64,000 nucleotides of DNA from an uncultured Porphyromonadaceae bacterium (GTDB lineage: Bacteria > Bacteroidota > Bacteroidia > Bacteroidales > Muribaculaceae). The notes beneath the pieces are model-generated. The model did no database searches and was not told the origin of the DNA. It was given only the letters and a program-made list of their open reading frames with translations. Positions 40,168 through 49,005 of the stretch are shown here, one piece after another. Positions within the stretch are counted from its first letter, which is position 1, and each line of letters starts with the position of its first letter. The DNA is taken from the NCBI GenBank assembly GCA_902493335.1, contig CABUPJ010000009.1, positions 11,687 to 75,686 of the forward strand, written 5' to 3'. The position numbers and the translations under genes were made by a program.

Positions 40168-42798
40168 ATGCATAATAAACTGACAATCTTCATCACCGCT
40201 CTTCTCGCAGCCATAGCCCCTGTGGCAAAAGCTCAGGAACCGGTCGACACGATCTACAATCCCCCGATGATCTACAGCAATATGCCCAAGACCTACGAAA
40301 TCGAAGGCATCAAAGTCACCGGAGCGCCCAACTATGAAGATTTCATCATCCTCGGCTATGCCGGTCTCAAGGTCGGCGACCGCGTCACCCTCCCCGGCGA
40401 CGACATCACCCAGGCCGTCAAACGTCTCATGCGTCAGGGCCTTTTCGCCCAGGCTCAGGTAAAAGTCGAGAAAATAGCCGGCGACAAAGCGTGGCTCGAG
40501 CTTGTTCTCAGAACCCATCCGCGAATCTCGGCCGTAAACTACAACGGCGTCAAGAAAGGCGAGCGCGAAGACCTTCAGGAACGTCTTCAGCTCATGAAAG
40601 GCAACCAGATAACCCAGAATATCGTCAACCGCGCCACGGCCATCATCAAGAAATACTTCGAAGGCAAAGGCTTCGGCAACGCTCAGGTCAACATCAAGCT
40701 CACCGAAGACCTCTCGAACCGCAACGAAATGATCGTCGACATCAACATCGACAAACGCGACAAAGTCAAGGTCCACAAAATCTACATCGACGGCAACGAA
40801 GTGCTCTCTGACCGTCAGCTGCAGCGCACGATGAAGAAAACCAACGAAAAAGGCAAGCTCATCAACCTCTTCCGTCAGAAAAAATTCGTCGAGAGCGACT
40901 ATCGCGACGACCTCAACCGCATTCTCGAGAAATATAACGAGAAAGGCTACCGCGACGCCCGCATCGTCAGCGACAGCGTCACACCCTACGACGACCACAC
41001 CGTCGACGTCCACATAACAGTCGACGAAGGCAAACAATACTACATCAAAGACATCTCATGGGTGGGCAACACCGTCTATCCCACAGAAGTCCTCGACGCA
41101 TACCTCGGCATGAAGCCCGGCGACGTCTACAACCAGAAGATAATGAACAAACGCCTCAACGAAGACGACGACGCCGTGTCGAACCTCTACATGGACAACG
41201 GCTACCTCTTCTACAACCTCGTGCCCATCGAGCGCGAAGTCAGCGGCGACTCGATAGCCCTTGAGATGCGCATCATCGAAGGCCCCCAGGCCCGCATCAA
41301 CAACGTCGTCATCAACGGCAACGACCGTCTCTACGAGAAAGTCATCCGCCGCGAGCTCCGCGTCAAGCCGGGCGAACTCTTCAGCAAGTCAGACCTCATG
41401 CGTTCGGCCCGCGAAATCGCCCAGACCGGCCACTTCAACCCCGAGAACATGGACATCCAGCCGCAGCCTAACGAAGAGAACGGCACCGTCGACATCGTCT
41501 TCAACCTCGAGTCTAAAGCAAACGACCAGGTCGAGTTCTCTATGGGCTGGGGACAGACAGGCATCATCGGCAAACTGTCGCTCAAATTCACCAACTTCTC
41601 GATAAAGAACCTCTTCAATCCGAGCACCTACCGCGGCGTCATTCCTCAGGGCGAGGGTCAGACATTCACCGTCAGCGCCCAGACCAACGCACGCTATTAT
41701 CAGGCCTACTCGGTGTCGTTCCTCGACCCGTGGTTCGGAGGCAAGCGACCCAACTCACTGTCTGTCTCGGCCTACTACAGCCGCCAGACAGGCGTCAACT
41801 CGTCGTATTACAACTCTCGCTGGCAGAACGCCATGTATAACTACGGCTACGGATATGGCTACGGTTACGGCTATGGCTCGGGCTACAACGACTATTATCA
41901 GAACAGCTATCAGGCATCATACGACCCCAACAAGGTGCTTCAGATGGTCGGCGTCAACGTCGGCTTCGGCAAACGTCTCAAATGGCCTGACGACTACTTC
42001 ACATTCACAGCCGAGCTCGGCTACAACTGGTATTACCTCAAAAACTGGGAATACCTCTACTATATGAACAACGGTACGTCGAACGCCTTCGTCCTCGGTC
42101 TCACCCTGGCGCGCAACTCTATCGACAACCCGCTCTATACACGTAGCGGCAGCCAGTTCTCGCTCAGCCTCCAGATGACCCCGCCCGCATCACTCTTCGG
42201 CAAGAAAAACTGGAAGAAACTCAGCGAGGAGAACACCGTCCAGTCAAAGAAAGAACTCTACCGCTGGATCGAATACTGGAAACTCAAATTCAAATCGCGC
42301 ACCTACACTCCGCTCGCCAACGCCGACACCCAGTGGACGCCCGTGCTCATGACACGCGCCGACATCGGTCTGCTCGGCAGCTATAACAAATACCTCAAGT
42401 CGCCCTTCGAGACATTCTATGTCGGCGGCGACGGCATGTCGGGCAGCTACACCTACGCCACCGAGACTATCGGCCTCCGAGGCTACGACAACGGCCAGTT
42501 CACGCCCTGGCAGAGCGAAGGCTACGCCTACACCCGCTTCGGCCTCGAGCTCCACTTCCCCCTCATGCTCCAGCCCACGACAACCATCTATGCCCTCGCC
42601 TTCGTCGAAGGCGGTAACGCGTGGACCTCGGTCAGCCAGTTCAACCCCTTCACGATCAAGCGCAGCGCCGGCGCCGGTGTCCGCATCTACCTCCCGATGG
42701 TCGGCATGATGGGCATCGACTGGGCCTATGGCTTCGACCGTGTCTTCAACGAGAAAGGCGGCAGCCACTTCCACTTCATCCTCGGTCAGGAATTTTAA
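40168..42798 (+). CDS. bamA: Outer-membrane protein assembly factor BamA
   Basis: 876 residues, slightly longer than in E. coli. Signal peptide (IFITALLAAIAPVAKAQ), five POTRA domains to about residue 440 (for example DINIDKRDKVKVHKIYIDGN; ARINNVVINGNDRLYEKVIR), then a 16-strand barrel with YVGGDGMSGSYTYATETIGL-type loop and RSAGAGVRIYLPMVGMMGID, ending in F (HFILGQEF). It folds and inserts outer-membrane proteins. An extracellular loop near residue 560 is a YG/Y-rich low-complexity tract (YGYGYGYGYGYGSGYNDYY). The Skp-like chaperone genes follow. Confidence 0.95.
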   Translation: MHNKLTIFITALLAAIAPVAKAQEPVDTIYNPPMIYSNMPKTYEIEGIKVTGAPNYEDFIILGYAGLKVGDRVTLPGDDITQAVKRLMRQGLFAQAQVKVEKIAGDKAWLELVLRTHPRISAVNYNGVKKGEREDLQERLQLMKGNQITQNIVNRATAIIKKYFEGKGFGNAQVNIKLTEDLSNRNEMIVDINIDKRDKVKVHKIYIDGNEVLSDRQLQRTMKKTNEKGKLINLFRQKKFVESDYRDDLNRILEKYNEKGYRDARIVSDSVTPYDDHTVDVHITVDEGKQYYIKDISWVGNTVYPTEVLDAYLGMKPGDVYNQKIMNKRLNEDDDAVSNLYMDNGYLFYNLVPIEREVSGDSIALEMRIIEGPQARINNVVINGNDRLYEKVIRRELRVKPGELFSKSDLMRSAREIAQTGHFNPENMDIQPQPNEENGTVDIVFNLESKANDQVEFSMGWGQTGIIGKLSLKFTNFSIKNLFNPSTYRGVIPQGEGQTFTVSAQTNARYYQAYSVSFLDPWFGGKRPNSLSVSAYYSRQTGVNSSYYNSRWQNAMYNYGYGYGYGYGYGSGYNDYYQNSYQASYDPNKVLQMVGVNVGFGKRLKWPDDYFTFTAELGYNWYYLKNWEYLYYMNNGTSNAFVLGLTLARNSIDNPLYTRSGSQFSLSLQMTPPASLFGKKNWKKLSEENTVQSKKELYRWIEYWKLKFKSRTYTPLANADTQWTPVLMTRADIGLLGSYNKYLKSPFETFYVGGDGMSGSYTYATETIGLRGYDNGQFTPWQSEGYAYTRFGLELHFPLMLQPTTTIYALAFVEGGNAWTSVSQFNPFTIKRSAGAGVRIYLPMVGMMGIDWAYGFDRVFNEKGGSHFHFILGQEF

Positions 42799-42872
42799 TC
42801 ATCAGACATATAAACCTTTTGAGGTCAAATCTGTCTTAGATTATATATGTCAAATAATAAACAACAAGCTAA

Positions 42873-43388
42873 ATGAAAAAAATCGCTATCATACTGGCAA
42901 TCGCCATCGCAGGCTGCATCAGCGCCTCGGCTCAGAAATTCGCCCTTGTCGACATGGAGTATATCCTCAAGAACGTACCCTCCTACGAGATGGCCAACGA
43001 GCAGCTCAACCAGCTCTCGCAGCGCTGGCAGAAAGAAGTCGAGGCCGTCGGCAAAGAAGCCGAGACCCTCTATCAGAACTATCTGTCTGACAAAGTCTTC
43101 CTCACCGACGAACAGGTCAAGAAACGCGAAGAAGAAATCGTAGCCAAAGAAAAAGAAGCCACCGAGCTGCGCTACAAATACTTCGGTCCCGAAGGCGAGC
43201 TCTACCAGAAACGCCAGACACTTCTCAAGCCCATCCAGGACGACGTCTATAACGCCATCAAGAAAGTCGCCGACGAACGCGGCTATCAGGCAATATTCGA
43301 CCGGGCATCGTCGAGCGACATCATTTTCGCATCGCCGCGCATCGATGTCAGCAACGAAGTCCTCGCCAAATTGGGATATTCAAAATAA
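42873..43388 (+). CDS. OmpH/Skp-family periplasmic chaperone (copy 1)
   Basis: 171 residues. Signal peptide (IAIILAIAIAGCISASA), then FALVDMEYILKNVPSYEMAN, the standard OmpH opening. A long charged coiled-coil follows (EEIVAKEKEATELRYKYFGP) and the closing segment GYQAIFDRASSSDIIFASP. Skp trimers hold unfolded barrel proteins on the way to BamA. A second, diverged copy follows 70 bases downstream. Confidence 0.93.
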   Translation: MKKIAIILAIAIAGCISASAQKFALVDMEYILKNVPSYEMANEQLNQLSQRWQKEVEAVGKEAETLYQNYLSDKVFLTDEQVKKREEEIVAKEKEATELRYKYFGPEGELYQKRQTLLKPIQDDVYNAIKKVADERGYQAIFDRASSSDIIFASPRIDVSNEVLAKLGYSK

Positions 43389-43458
43389 AAATGTTAATTT
43401 TACGCGTTAAATTTTTTTCGAGACGAAATAACAATCAAAAATAATAAAACAGTAAACC

Positions 43459-43962
43459 ATGATCAAAAAAATTCTTCTCGCAATCGCCATCATCCTCCCG
43501 ATGAGCGCACTTGCGCAAAAATTTGGAGTCGTTGAAATCGAAACCGTGTTCAAAGCCATGCCCGAATACGCCGCAATGGAAACACAACTCAGCGACGCAT
43601 CTAAAAAATATGAAGACGAATTCCAGAAACTCCGCACCGAGCTCGACAAACTCTACGCCGACTTCCAGGCTATAGCCGACGACGCCAACACACCCCAGAG
43701 CATCAAAGAGCGCCGCATGCAGGAGATCCAGGAACGCGAAAATAAAATCAACCAGTTCCGCCAGACCGCTTCTCAGGACCTCAGCCGTCTTCAGGAACAG
43801 CTCATCGCTCCCATCCAGCAGAAATTTGTAGACGCCATCAAGGCCGTAGGTCAGGAAGGCAACTACACATTCATCTTCCCCAACGAACAAAATCTCCTTC
43901 TCTATCAGGGCGCAGACGTCATCAACGTCACCAACGCCGTCAAGACCAAACTCGGTCTCTGA
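43459..43962 (+). CDS. OmpH/Skp-family periplasmic chaperone (copy 2)
   Basis: 167 residues. Signal peptide (ILLAIAIILPMSALAQK), then FGVVEIETVFKAMPEYAAME, coiled-coil (QEIQERENKINQFRQTASQD) and the end segment YTFIFPNEQNLLLYQGADVI. Tandem skp copies behind bamA are normal in Bacteroidales. A strong terminator follows. Confidence 0.93.
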   Translation: MIKKILLAIAIILPMSALAQKFGVVEIETVFKAMPEYAAMETQLSDASKKYEDEFQKLRTELDKLYADFQAIADDANTPQSIKERRMQEIQERENKINQFRQTASQDLSRLQEQLIAPIQQKFVDAIKAVGQEGNYTFIFPNEQNLLLYQGADVINVTNAVKTKLGL

Positions 43963-43986
43963 TCTGACATCAACCAACCACAATAC

Positions 43987-44029
43987 CACAAGCGGGCCGC
44001 GAATCATCGCAGCCCGCTTGTGTTTTTTT
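43987..44029 (+). terminator. Terminator of the bamA-skp-skp run
   Basis: CACAAGCGGGC (43987-43997) pairs with GCCCGCTTGTG (44012-44022), then TTTTTTT. Confidence 0.9.
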
Positions 44030-44096
44030 AGACACGTCGATTGAAGCCTAAGGCGTGGGGTGCCACCGCTAACGAGGTTCCAATAACCCCAAAATC

Positions 44097-44116
44097 ATGA
44101 AAACCCGCGCTGCGGG
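44097..44116 (-). terminator. Possible weak terminator downstream of lgt
   Basis: Minus strand: CCCGC-AGC-GCGGG followed by TTTT. Short stem, so modest support. Confidence 0.35.
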
Positions 44117-44141
44117 CCGCATTACTGCGTCCCTGGCACGG

Positions 44142-44169
44142 CCTTAATGACCTTAATCGACCTTAATGA
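44142..44169. repeat. Short tandem repeat CCTTAATGA x3
   Basis: CCTTAATGA, CCTTAATCGA, CCTTAATGA in a row, 12 bases outside the lgt stop codon. Confidence 0.6.
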
Positions 44170-44181
44170 CTTTATACATCC

Positions 44182-45039
44182 TTATTTGCTCTCCTCGTCG
44201 GCAAACCTGTTGGGGAACTTCATCGTTATCCTCGGACGCATGAAAGCGCGGATAATAAAGAAGACACCGACAAGCACAAACGGTATACTCAGCAGCTGAC
44301 CCATGTTCAGAAGCATTCCGGCCTCGAAATCGGCCTGATCGTTCTTGATAAACTCAATAAAGAAACGCGGCAGAAAGATGCCCACAAGAAACGTACCGAA
44401 GATGAGACCGGGGCGGCACTGCGCGTTTTTGCGCCAGTACATCCACATCAGAAGCCCGAAGAGCGCCAGATAACAGAACGCTTCGTAGAGCTGCGTCGGA
44501 TGACATGCCTGCCCCTCATAGAGCGCATGCCACTCGGCCGAGCGCACAAACATGAAGCCCCAGGGCAAAGTCGTCGGATAGCCGAATATCTCAGAGTTCA
44601 TAAGGTTGCCGATTCTGATTAGCGCGCCCACCAGAGCGATAGCCACGACAAGCTTGTCGAATGTCCACAGCGGGCTGCGCTTGGTCGTGAAAATCGAGTA
44701 GAGTATCACCGCCACGATGACACCGATGGCACCGCCGTGAGAGGCGAGACCACCCTCCCAGGTGGCGAGTATCTTCCACGGATGTTCAGAGTAATAGTCC
44801 CACGCATAGAAGAATACGTGTCCCAGTCGCGCGCCTATGATAGTGCCGGCGGCGACCCATATCAGAAGCAGACCCATCCACTTCTCAGGCGCTCCCTCAT
44901 GCTTATACATCTTGGCGACGATATTGAAACCGATCCAGAAACCTATGGCAAACATCAGGCCGTACCATCTGACCGTGACAAACGAGTCAATCAGCACCGG
45001 GTCGGCGTTCCATACTATATAGCTCAGAAAATTACCCAT
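44182..45039 (-). CDS. lgt: Prolipoprotein diacylglyceryl transferase
   Basis: 285 residues with seven membrane helices. Lgt moves diacylglycerol from phosphatidylglycerol to the lipobox cysteine, needed for the many lipoproteins encoded here. Motifs: WYGLMFAIGFWIGFNIVA, GARLGHVFFYAWDYY, WEGGLASHGGAIGV (conserved HGG), the signature IRIGNLMNSEIFGYPTTLPW, and HPTQLYEAFCYLALFGLL. Start at 45039 gives MGNFLSYIVWNADPV, a normal opening. Confidence 0.95.
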   Translation of the reverse strand: MGNFLSYIVWNADPVLIDSFVTVRWYGLMFAIGFWIGFNIVAKMYKHEGAPEKWMGLLLIWVAAGTIIGARLGHVFFYAWDYYSEHPWKILATWEGGLASHGGAIGVIVAVILYSIFTTKRSPLWTFDKLVVAIALVGALIRIGNLMNSEIFGYPTTLPWGFMFVRSAEWHALYEGQACHPTQLYEAFCYLALFGLLMWMYWRKNAQCRPGLIFGTFLVGIFLPRFFIEFIKNDQADFEAGMLLNMGQLLSIPFVLVGVFFIIRAFMRPRITMKFPNRFADEESK

Positions 45040-45061
45040 GATATTTATGTGATAAATGTTT

Positions 45062-46489
45062 CTATGAATTGCTTGTGTCCGTGTCGCCCGAGCCGATCTG
45101 ACCTGCCTTGCGTGCGGCGAAATAGTCGCGTGTGGCCTGACGCACCTTCGAGCTGAGAGCCACGACCGTCAGCATCGTCGGTATCGCCATCAGCGCGTAG
45201 AAGAGATCACACATGCCGACGGCAGCCTCGAGAGGCACCACGGCAAATATGACAAGCGACGCGATGAACACCCACGAATAATGACGCCCGTAGCGCGTGC
45301 CGAAAAGATATGTCGCACAGCTCGTGCCGTAGAACGAATAGCTGAACATCGACGACATCGCAAAACAGACGACGACAAACAGCAGCAGATACTCGCCCGC
45401 CGGGATGGCCGAACTGAAAGCGTTCATCGCAATCTCGAGCCCCTTAACACCCTCGACGTCGATATTGCCGCAGAGCAGTATCGCGATAGCAGTCAGAGTG
45501 CAGACCAGACCCGAGTCGATGCTCGGACCGAGCATCGCTATAAGACCCTCGCGCACAGGCTGACGGTTTTTCGACTCGCCGTGCATGATTGTCGCCGTGC
45601 CTATGCCGGCGTCATTGACAAGAGCCGCGCGGCGCGCGCCTATGATGGCTATGCCTGCAAACGCGCCGAAGCCCGCCCGCAGATTGAACGCCTCGCTGAA
45701 TATACGGCGGAACACCTCAGGCACGTCGGCGAAGTGTGTTATAATAATGTATAGCACCATGACAAAATAGACTCCCACCATAAACGGCACCATCACCGAG
45801 GCCACGCGGGCTATGCGCTTGATGCCGCCGAAGATGACAAGAGCCACGACGAGCGCTATGCCAATGCCGAAAAGCAGACGGAACGCCGACACATTGTCAA
45901 GACCCGTCACCGATCCGACTGACGACAGAAAACCGTTCGCCCCGAGACTCTCGGGCGTCGAGAACGTCGTCATCACAGCCTCGGTCAGCTGATTGGCGTT
46001 CATGATACACATCGTGCCGAAAAGTCCGGCGATGGCAAAGAAGCGTGCCAGCGGCTTCCATTTGCGGCCCAGACCGTTCTCGATGATATACATCGTGCCG
46101 CCGCGCGGGCGCCCCGTATTGTCTTTACCGCGATACATGATCGAGAGCGCGCCTTCGTGATACTTGGTGGCCATGCCGACGATGGCACTGACCCACATCC
46201 AGAAGATAGCACCCGGGCCACCCATCACCAGTGCGATGGCCACACCGGCGATATTGCCCAGACCGACTGTCGCGGCAACAACCGACGCAAGCGCCTGAAT
46301 CGACGAAATCTGACCGTCGCGGGCCTCGTGCTTGGTGCGAAGCTCCCTTATCGAGTCGGGCAGACGCCTGAGCGACACAAAGCCCGACGACAGAAAAAGA
46401 TAGAGACCTCCCCCTATCAGTAGAAAAAATAACGGATAGCCGCATAAGACTTCGGCTATCCCGGTAATAAATGACGTAATATCCTTCAT
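45062..46489 (-). CDS. Sodium:alanine symporter family (AGCS) transporter
   Basis: 475 residues, about ten helices. Family motifs: ALASVVAATVGLGNIAGVAI, GGPGAIFWMWVSAIVGMATK with YHEGALSIMYR, and GAFAGIAIIGARRAALVNDA with GIGTATIMHG. AGCS proteins take up alanine or glycine with Na+. Same strand and close to lgt (22-base gap) and the sigma-factor gene (9-base gap), so possibly one transcript. Confidence 0.94.
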   Translation of the reverse strand: MKDITSFITGIAEVLCGYPLFFLLIGGGLYLFLSSGFVSLRRLPDSIRELRTKHEARDGQISSIQALASVVAATVGLGNIAGVAIALVMGGPGAIFWMWVSAIVGMATKYHEGALSIMYRGKDNTGRPRGGTMYIIENGLGRKWKPLARFFAIAGLFGTMCIMNANQLTEAVMTTFSTPESLGANGFLSSVGSVTGLDNVSAFRLLFGIGIALVVALVIFGGIKRIARVASVMVPFMVGVYFVMVLYIIITHFADVPEVFRRIFSEAFNLRAGFGAFAGIAIIGARRAALVNDAGIGTATIMHGESKNRQPVREGLIAMLGPSIDSGLVCTLTAIAILLCGNIDVEGVKGLEIAMNAFSSAIPAGEYLLLFVVVCFAMSSMFSYSFYGTSCATYLFGTRYGRHYSWVFIASLVIFAVVPLEAAVGMCDLFYALMAIPTMLTVVALSSKVRQATRDYFAARKAGQIGSGDTDTSNS

Positions 46490-46498
46490 CAGTGATTT

Positions 46499-47089
46499 TT
46501 AACGTGAAAGCGCAATGCGGTTTTCCTTGGCTATGCGCCTCAGATTGAGAATCGCATAACGCATACGGCCGAGCGCAGTGTTGATGCTGACGCCTGTGAC
46601 GTCAGCGATTTCCTTAAAACTGAGGCCCTTGTAATATCTCATAATCAAGACCTCGCGCTGAGAGTCGGGCAACTGCTTGACAATGCGGCGGACATCTGCC
46701 TGAATCTGCGAGTCGATCAGCATGTCTTCGATAGTGTCCTCGCTCAGATCCTTGCGATTAAGCACATCATAATTGCTGTCGTCGGTCGACACCGTGGCCT
46801 CGACCTTTTCCTGACGGAAATTATCGATAATCAGATTTCTGGCTATACGGCACACCCACGCCGAGAACTTGCCCGCTTCAGCATACCGTCCCTGTTTTAT
46901 CGTCGTAATCGCCTTGACAAAAGTTTCCTGAAATATATCGTCGGCGAGATTACGGTCCTTGACCATCTGGAGTATGTAATTATATACTTTGGCCTGATGT
47001 CTTGTCAGCAAAACGTCAAACGCATTGTTGTTGCCTTCCGAATAATAAGCCACCAACACATCGTCGGCAAGCTTTTCGAGATTTTGCAT
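46499..47089 (-). CDS. ECF-like RNA polymerase sigma factor
   Basis: 196 residues. Region 2: FDVLLTRHQAKVYNYILQMV, NLADDIFQETFVKAITTIKQ and GKFSAWVCRIARNLIIDNFR. Region 4: LPDSQREVLIMRYYKGLSFK with EIADVTGVSINTALGRMRYA. No anti-sigma gene is adjacent. It has a good housekeeping promoter with a ~110-base leader. Targets unknown. The family is conserved in Bacteroidales and this copy looks intact. Confidence 0.93.
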   Translation of the reverse strand: MQNLEKLADDVLVAYYSEGNNNAFDVLLTRHQAKVYNYILQMVKDRNLADDIFQETFVKAITTIKQGRYAEAGKFSAWVCRIARNLIIDNFRQEKVEATVSTDDSNYDVLNRKDLSEDTIEDMLIDSQIQADVRRIVKQLPDSQREVLIMRYYKGLSFKEIADVTGVSINTALGRMRYAILNLRRIAKENRIALSR

Positions 47090-47205
47090 GTTTTCTTACT
47101 TTAATTGATTAGAGTAAAGTCTTTCGATAGGCAAAAATTGGTTTAAAAAATATAAAATTGATAAGATTCGTAGTTTTTAACGAGCATTTTTCCAATGCTT
47201 GAATA

Positions 47206-47235
47206 CAAAGTTAAGCATTTTCAGCCGTTCGGCAA
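47206..47235 (-). promoter_or_regulatory. Promoter of the sigma-factor gene (TTG-N19-TAACTTTG)
   Basis: TTG (47235-47233), 19 bases, TAACTTTG (47213-47206). The ~110-base leader contains a small hairpin (AGCATT / AATGCT, about 47183-47199), a possible regulatory element. The remainder of the 355-bp divergent gap belongs to the rpsF promoter. Confidence 0.75.
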
Positions 47236-47361
47236 TACACCGGGCCCCCTATTTACCCATTTTTAACTATCATTATATAATAAATCAGCAAAAATACAGT
47301 TAGCTCCCGCATGCCGTCATCTCCCCCTCTCCGCGCCGATATGACAAAGTCACTCAATTTG

Positions 47362-47392
47362 TTGCATGTTACAAAAAAAAATCTTAACTTTG
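47362..47392 (+). promoter_or_regulatory. Promoter of rpsF-rpsR-rplI (TTG-N20-TAACTTTG)
   Basis: TTG at 47362-47364, 20 bases, TAACTTTG at 47385-47392; leader about 50 bases. No recognisable S6:S18 leader motif. Confidence 0.85.
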
Positions 47393-47444
47393 CGGTCGAT
47401 TTAACAAATCAATATTTATCAAACCACTAACTAATAGTTTAACA

Positions 47445-47804
47445 ATGCATTACGAAACCGTTTTCATTTTAACTCCCGTTTTGTCTGATGCCCAGATGAA
47501 GGAAGCGGTAGAAAAGTTCAGCAAGGTGCTCACCGACAACGGTGCCACCATCGTGAACACAGAAGAGTGGGGCCTTCGCAAACTCGCCTACCCCATCCAG
47601 AAAAAATCTACCGGCTTTTACTGCCTGGTTGAATTCAATGGCGAACCCACTATCGTCAAGAAACTCGAAACAGCTTTCCGCCGTGACGAGCGCGTGATCC
47701 GCTTCCTCACATTCCGTCAGGACAAATATGCCGCCGAATACGCCGCAAAACGTCGTAGCCTCAAAGCCAATAACCAACCTAAAGAAGAAGTAAAGGAGAA
47801 CTAA
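47445..47804 (+). CDS. rpsF: 30S ribosomal protein S6
   Basis: 119 residues. It opens MHYETVFILTPVLSDAQMKE, then WGLRKLAYPIQKKSTGFYCL and DERVIRFLTFRQDKYAAEYA. S6 binds the central domain of 16S rRNA as a pair with S18, encoded 3 bases after its stop. A lysine-rich tail extends a little beyond the globular domain. Confidence 0.97.
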   Translation: MHYETVFILTPVLSDAQMKEAVEKFSKVLTDNGATIVNTEEWGLRKLAYPIQKKSTGFYCLVEFNGEPTIVKKLETAFRRDERVIRFLTFRQDKYAAEYAAKRRSLKANNQPKEEVKEN

Positions 47805-47807
47805 ATC

Positions 47808-48077
47808 ATGGCACAAGCACAATCAGAAATTCGCTATCTCACTCCCCTTTCGGTTGACGTGAAGAAGAAAAAATACTGCCGTTTCAAACGCAGCGGTATC
47901 AAATATATCGATTACAAAGACCCCGAATTCCTCAAGAAATTCCTCAACGAGCAGGGCAAAATCCTTCCCCGCCGCATCACAGGCACTTCTCTGAAATTCC
48001 AGCGTCGCGTCGCTCAGGCCGTCAAACGCGCCCGTCACCTCGCTCTGCTGCCCTATGTAACCGACTTGATGAAATAA
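47808..48077 (+). CDS. rpsR: 30S ribosomal protein S18
   Basis: 89 residues. The characteristic core is present: KKKYCRFKRSGIKYIDYKDP, LKKFLNEQGKILPRRITGTS and RRVAQAVKRARHLALLPYV. It forms the S6:S18 heterodimer. Gap of 25 bases to rplI. Confidence 0.97.
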   Translation: MAQAQSEIRYLTPLSVDVKKKKYCRFKRSGIKYIDYKDPEFLKKFLNEQGKILPRRITGTSLKFQRRVAQAVKRARHLALLPYVTDLMK

Positions 48078-48102
48078 CCACTTTAAAGCTAAGGATATAA
48101 CT

Positions 48103-48549
48103 ATGCAGATCATTCTCAAAGAAGACGTTCAGGGCCTCGGATACAAGGACGACGTCGTTGAAGTTAAAGACGGTTATGGCCGCAACTACCTGATTCCTCA
48201 GGGCAAAGCCGTTATCGCCACTCCCTCGGCTCTTAAAGTGCTCGCCGAAAACCAGCGCCAGCGCGCTCACAAGCTCGCCAAGATCAAGGCTGATGCCGAA
48301 GCTCTTGCCGCTGCTCTCGCAACAGTAGAGCTCACAATTCCCGCCAAGGTCAGCGAGACAGGCACAATCTACGGCTCTGTCAACAACGTTCAGATTGCCG
48401 AAGAACTCGAAAAACTCGGCCACAACGTCGACCGCCGTGTCATCACCATCAACACTCCCGTCAAGGAAGTCGGCAAATACACCGCCACAGCCAAACTTCA
48501 CAAAGAAGTCAGCGTCGACATCAACTTCGAAGTCGTTGCCGCAGAATAA
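48103..48549 (+). CDS. rplI: 50S ribosomal protein L9
   Basis: 148 residues with both domains and the connecting helix: MQIILKEDVQGLGYKDDVVE, VKDGYGRNYLIPQGKAVIAT (rRNA-binding), the long helix (ENQRQRAHKLAKIKADAEAL), and the C-terminal domain (KVSETGTIYGSVNNVQIAEE). Last gene of the operon, before a terminator. Confidence 0.97.
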   Translation: MQIILKEDVQGLGYKDDVVEVKDGYGRNYLIPQGKAVIATPSALKVLAENQRQRAHKLAKIKADAEALAAALATVELTIPAKVSETGTIYGSVNNVQIAEELEKLGHNVDRRVITINTPVKEVGKYTATAKLHKEVSVDINFEVVAAE

Positions 48550-48588
48550 TCCCCTCGCCCCACCGGGCGACAGCATGATAAAAACATC

Positions 48589-48624
48589 AAAGCGCCGGCC
48601 ACTCAGGCCCGGCGCTTTATTTTT
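48589..48624 (+). terminator. Terminator of the rpsF operon
   Basis: AAAGCGCCGG (48589-48598) and CCGGCGCTTT (48609-48618) with a 10-base loop, then ATTTTT. Confidence 0.9.
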
Positions 48625-48642
48625 CCGCCATCAACAATTACT

Positions 48643-48671
48643 ACAACCTCAGTTACAGTAACAGCGGTTGC
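48643..48671. repeat. 29-bp palindrome, copy 1
   Basis: ACAACCTCAGTTAC, centre A, GTAACAGCGGTTGC. Arms match at 11 of 14 positions. It is the same design as the copy at 51028-51056, and the right part is almost identical to it (18 of 20 bases). It lies between the rplI terminator and the hipB promoter region. Confidence 0.65.
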
Positions 48672-48696
48672 AGTATTATCAAACCCGAAGCTAAAT

Positions 48697-48794
48697 TACC
48701 ACCGTTAGGGTATAATTGCATAATAATTCTCGAATTTTATACCCTATATGGTGTAATTTCGATGGATTTTATTACCTTTGTACCCTAAAGGGTA
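48697..48794. promoter_or_regulatory. hipB promoter region with TACCC/GGGTA operators
   Basis: The -7 box TACCTTTG (48773-48780) is directly followed by the perfect palindrome TACCCTAAAGGGTA (48781-48794), which covers the transcription start. A diverged copy, TACCCTATATGGTGTA, lies 40 bases upstream (48740-48755). A further partial one, ending AGGGTA, lies another ~43 bases upstream (48697-48712). Regular spacing suggests cooperative autorepression by the HipB-type protein. Confidence 0.65.
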
Positions 48795-48801
48795 TATTTT
48801 T

Positions 48802-49005
48802 ATGACTCAGTTAGCTAAATACGTGAAAGAGATGCGCAAGCAATACAGACTTACGCAAGTAGACCTGTCCCAGAAATCCGGAGTAGGCCTGCGCTTTGTG
48901 CGCGAACTCGAACAAGGTAAAGAAACTCTGCGACTCGACAAAGTAAATCAAGTTCTTGCCCTTTTCGGCGCCACGATGACTCCCGCAAAAAACACTGAAA
49001 TATGA
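48802..49005 (+). CDS. hipB: HipB-type HTH antitoxin/autorepressor
   Basis: 67 residues from the ATG at 48802. The XRE HTH occupies nearly all of it: YVKEMRKQYRLTQVDLSQKS, then GVGLRFVRELEQGKETLRLD with KVNQVLALFG. This is the HipB pattern. It should bind the TACCC/GGGTA operators at its own promoter. Its TGA overlaps the next ATG by four bases. An upstream in-frame ATG-like codon (48778) lies inside the promoter and is not used. Confidence 0.85.
   Translation: MTQLAKYVKEMRKQYRLTQVDLSQKSGVGLRFVRELEQGKETLRLDKVNQVLALFGATMTPAKNTEI

Noticed and set aside
40123..41037. Long open frame (about 300 codons) on the minus strand opposite bamA
   Set aside because: Pure antisense shadow: acidic, Val/Phe/Asp-rich composition mirroring bamA codons, no start signal or motif.
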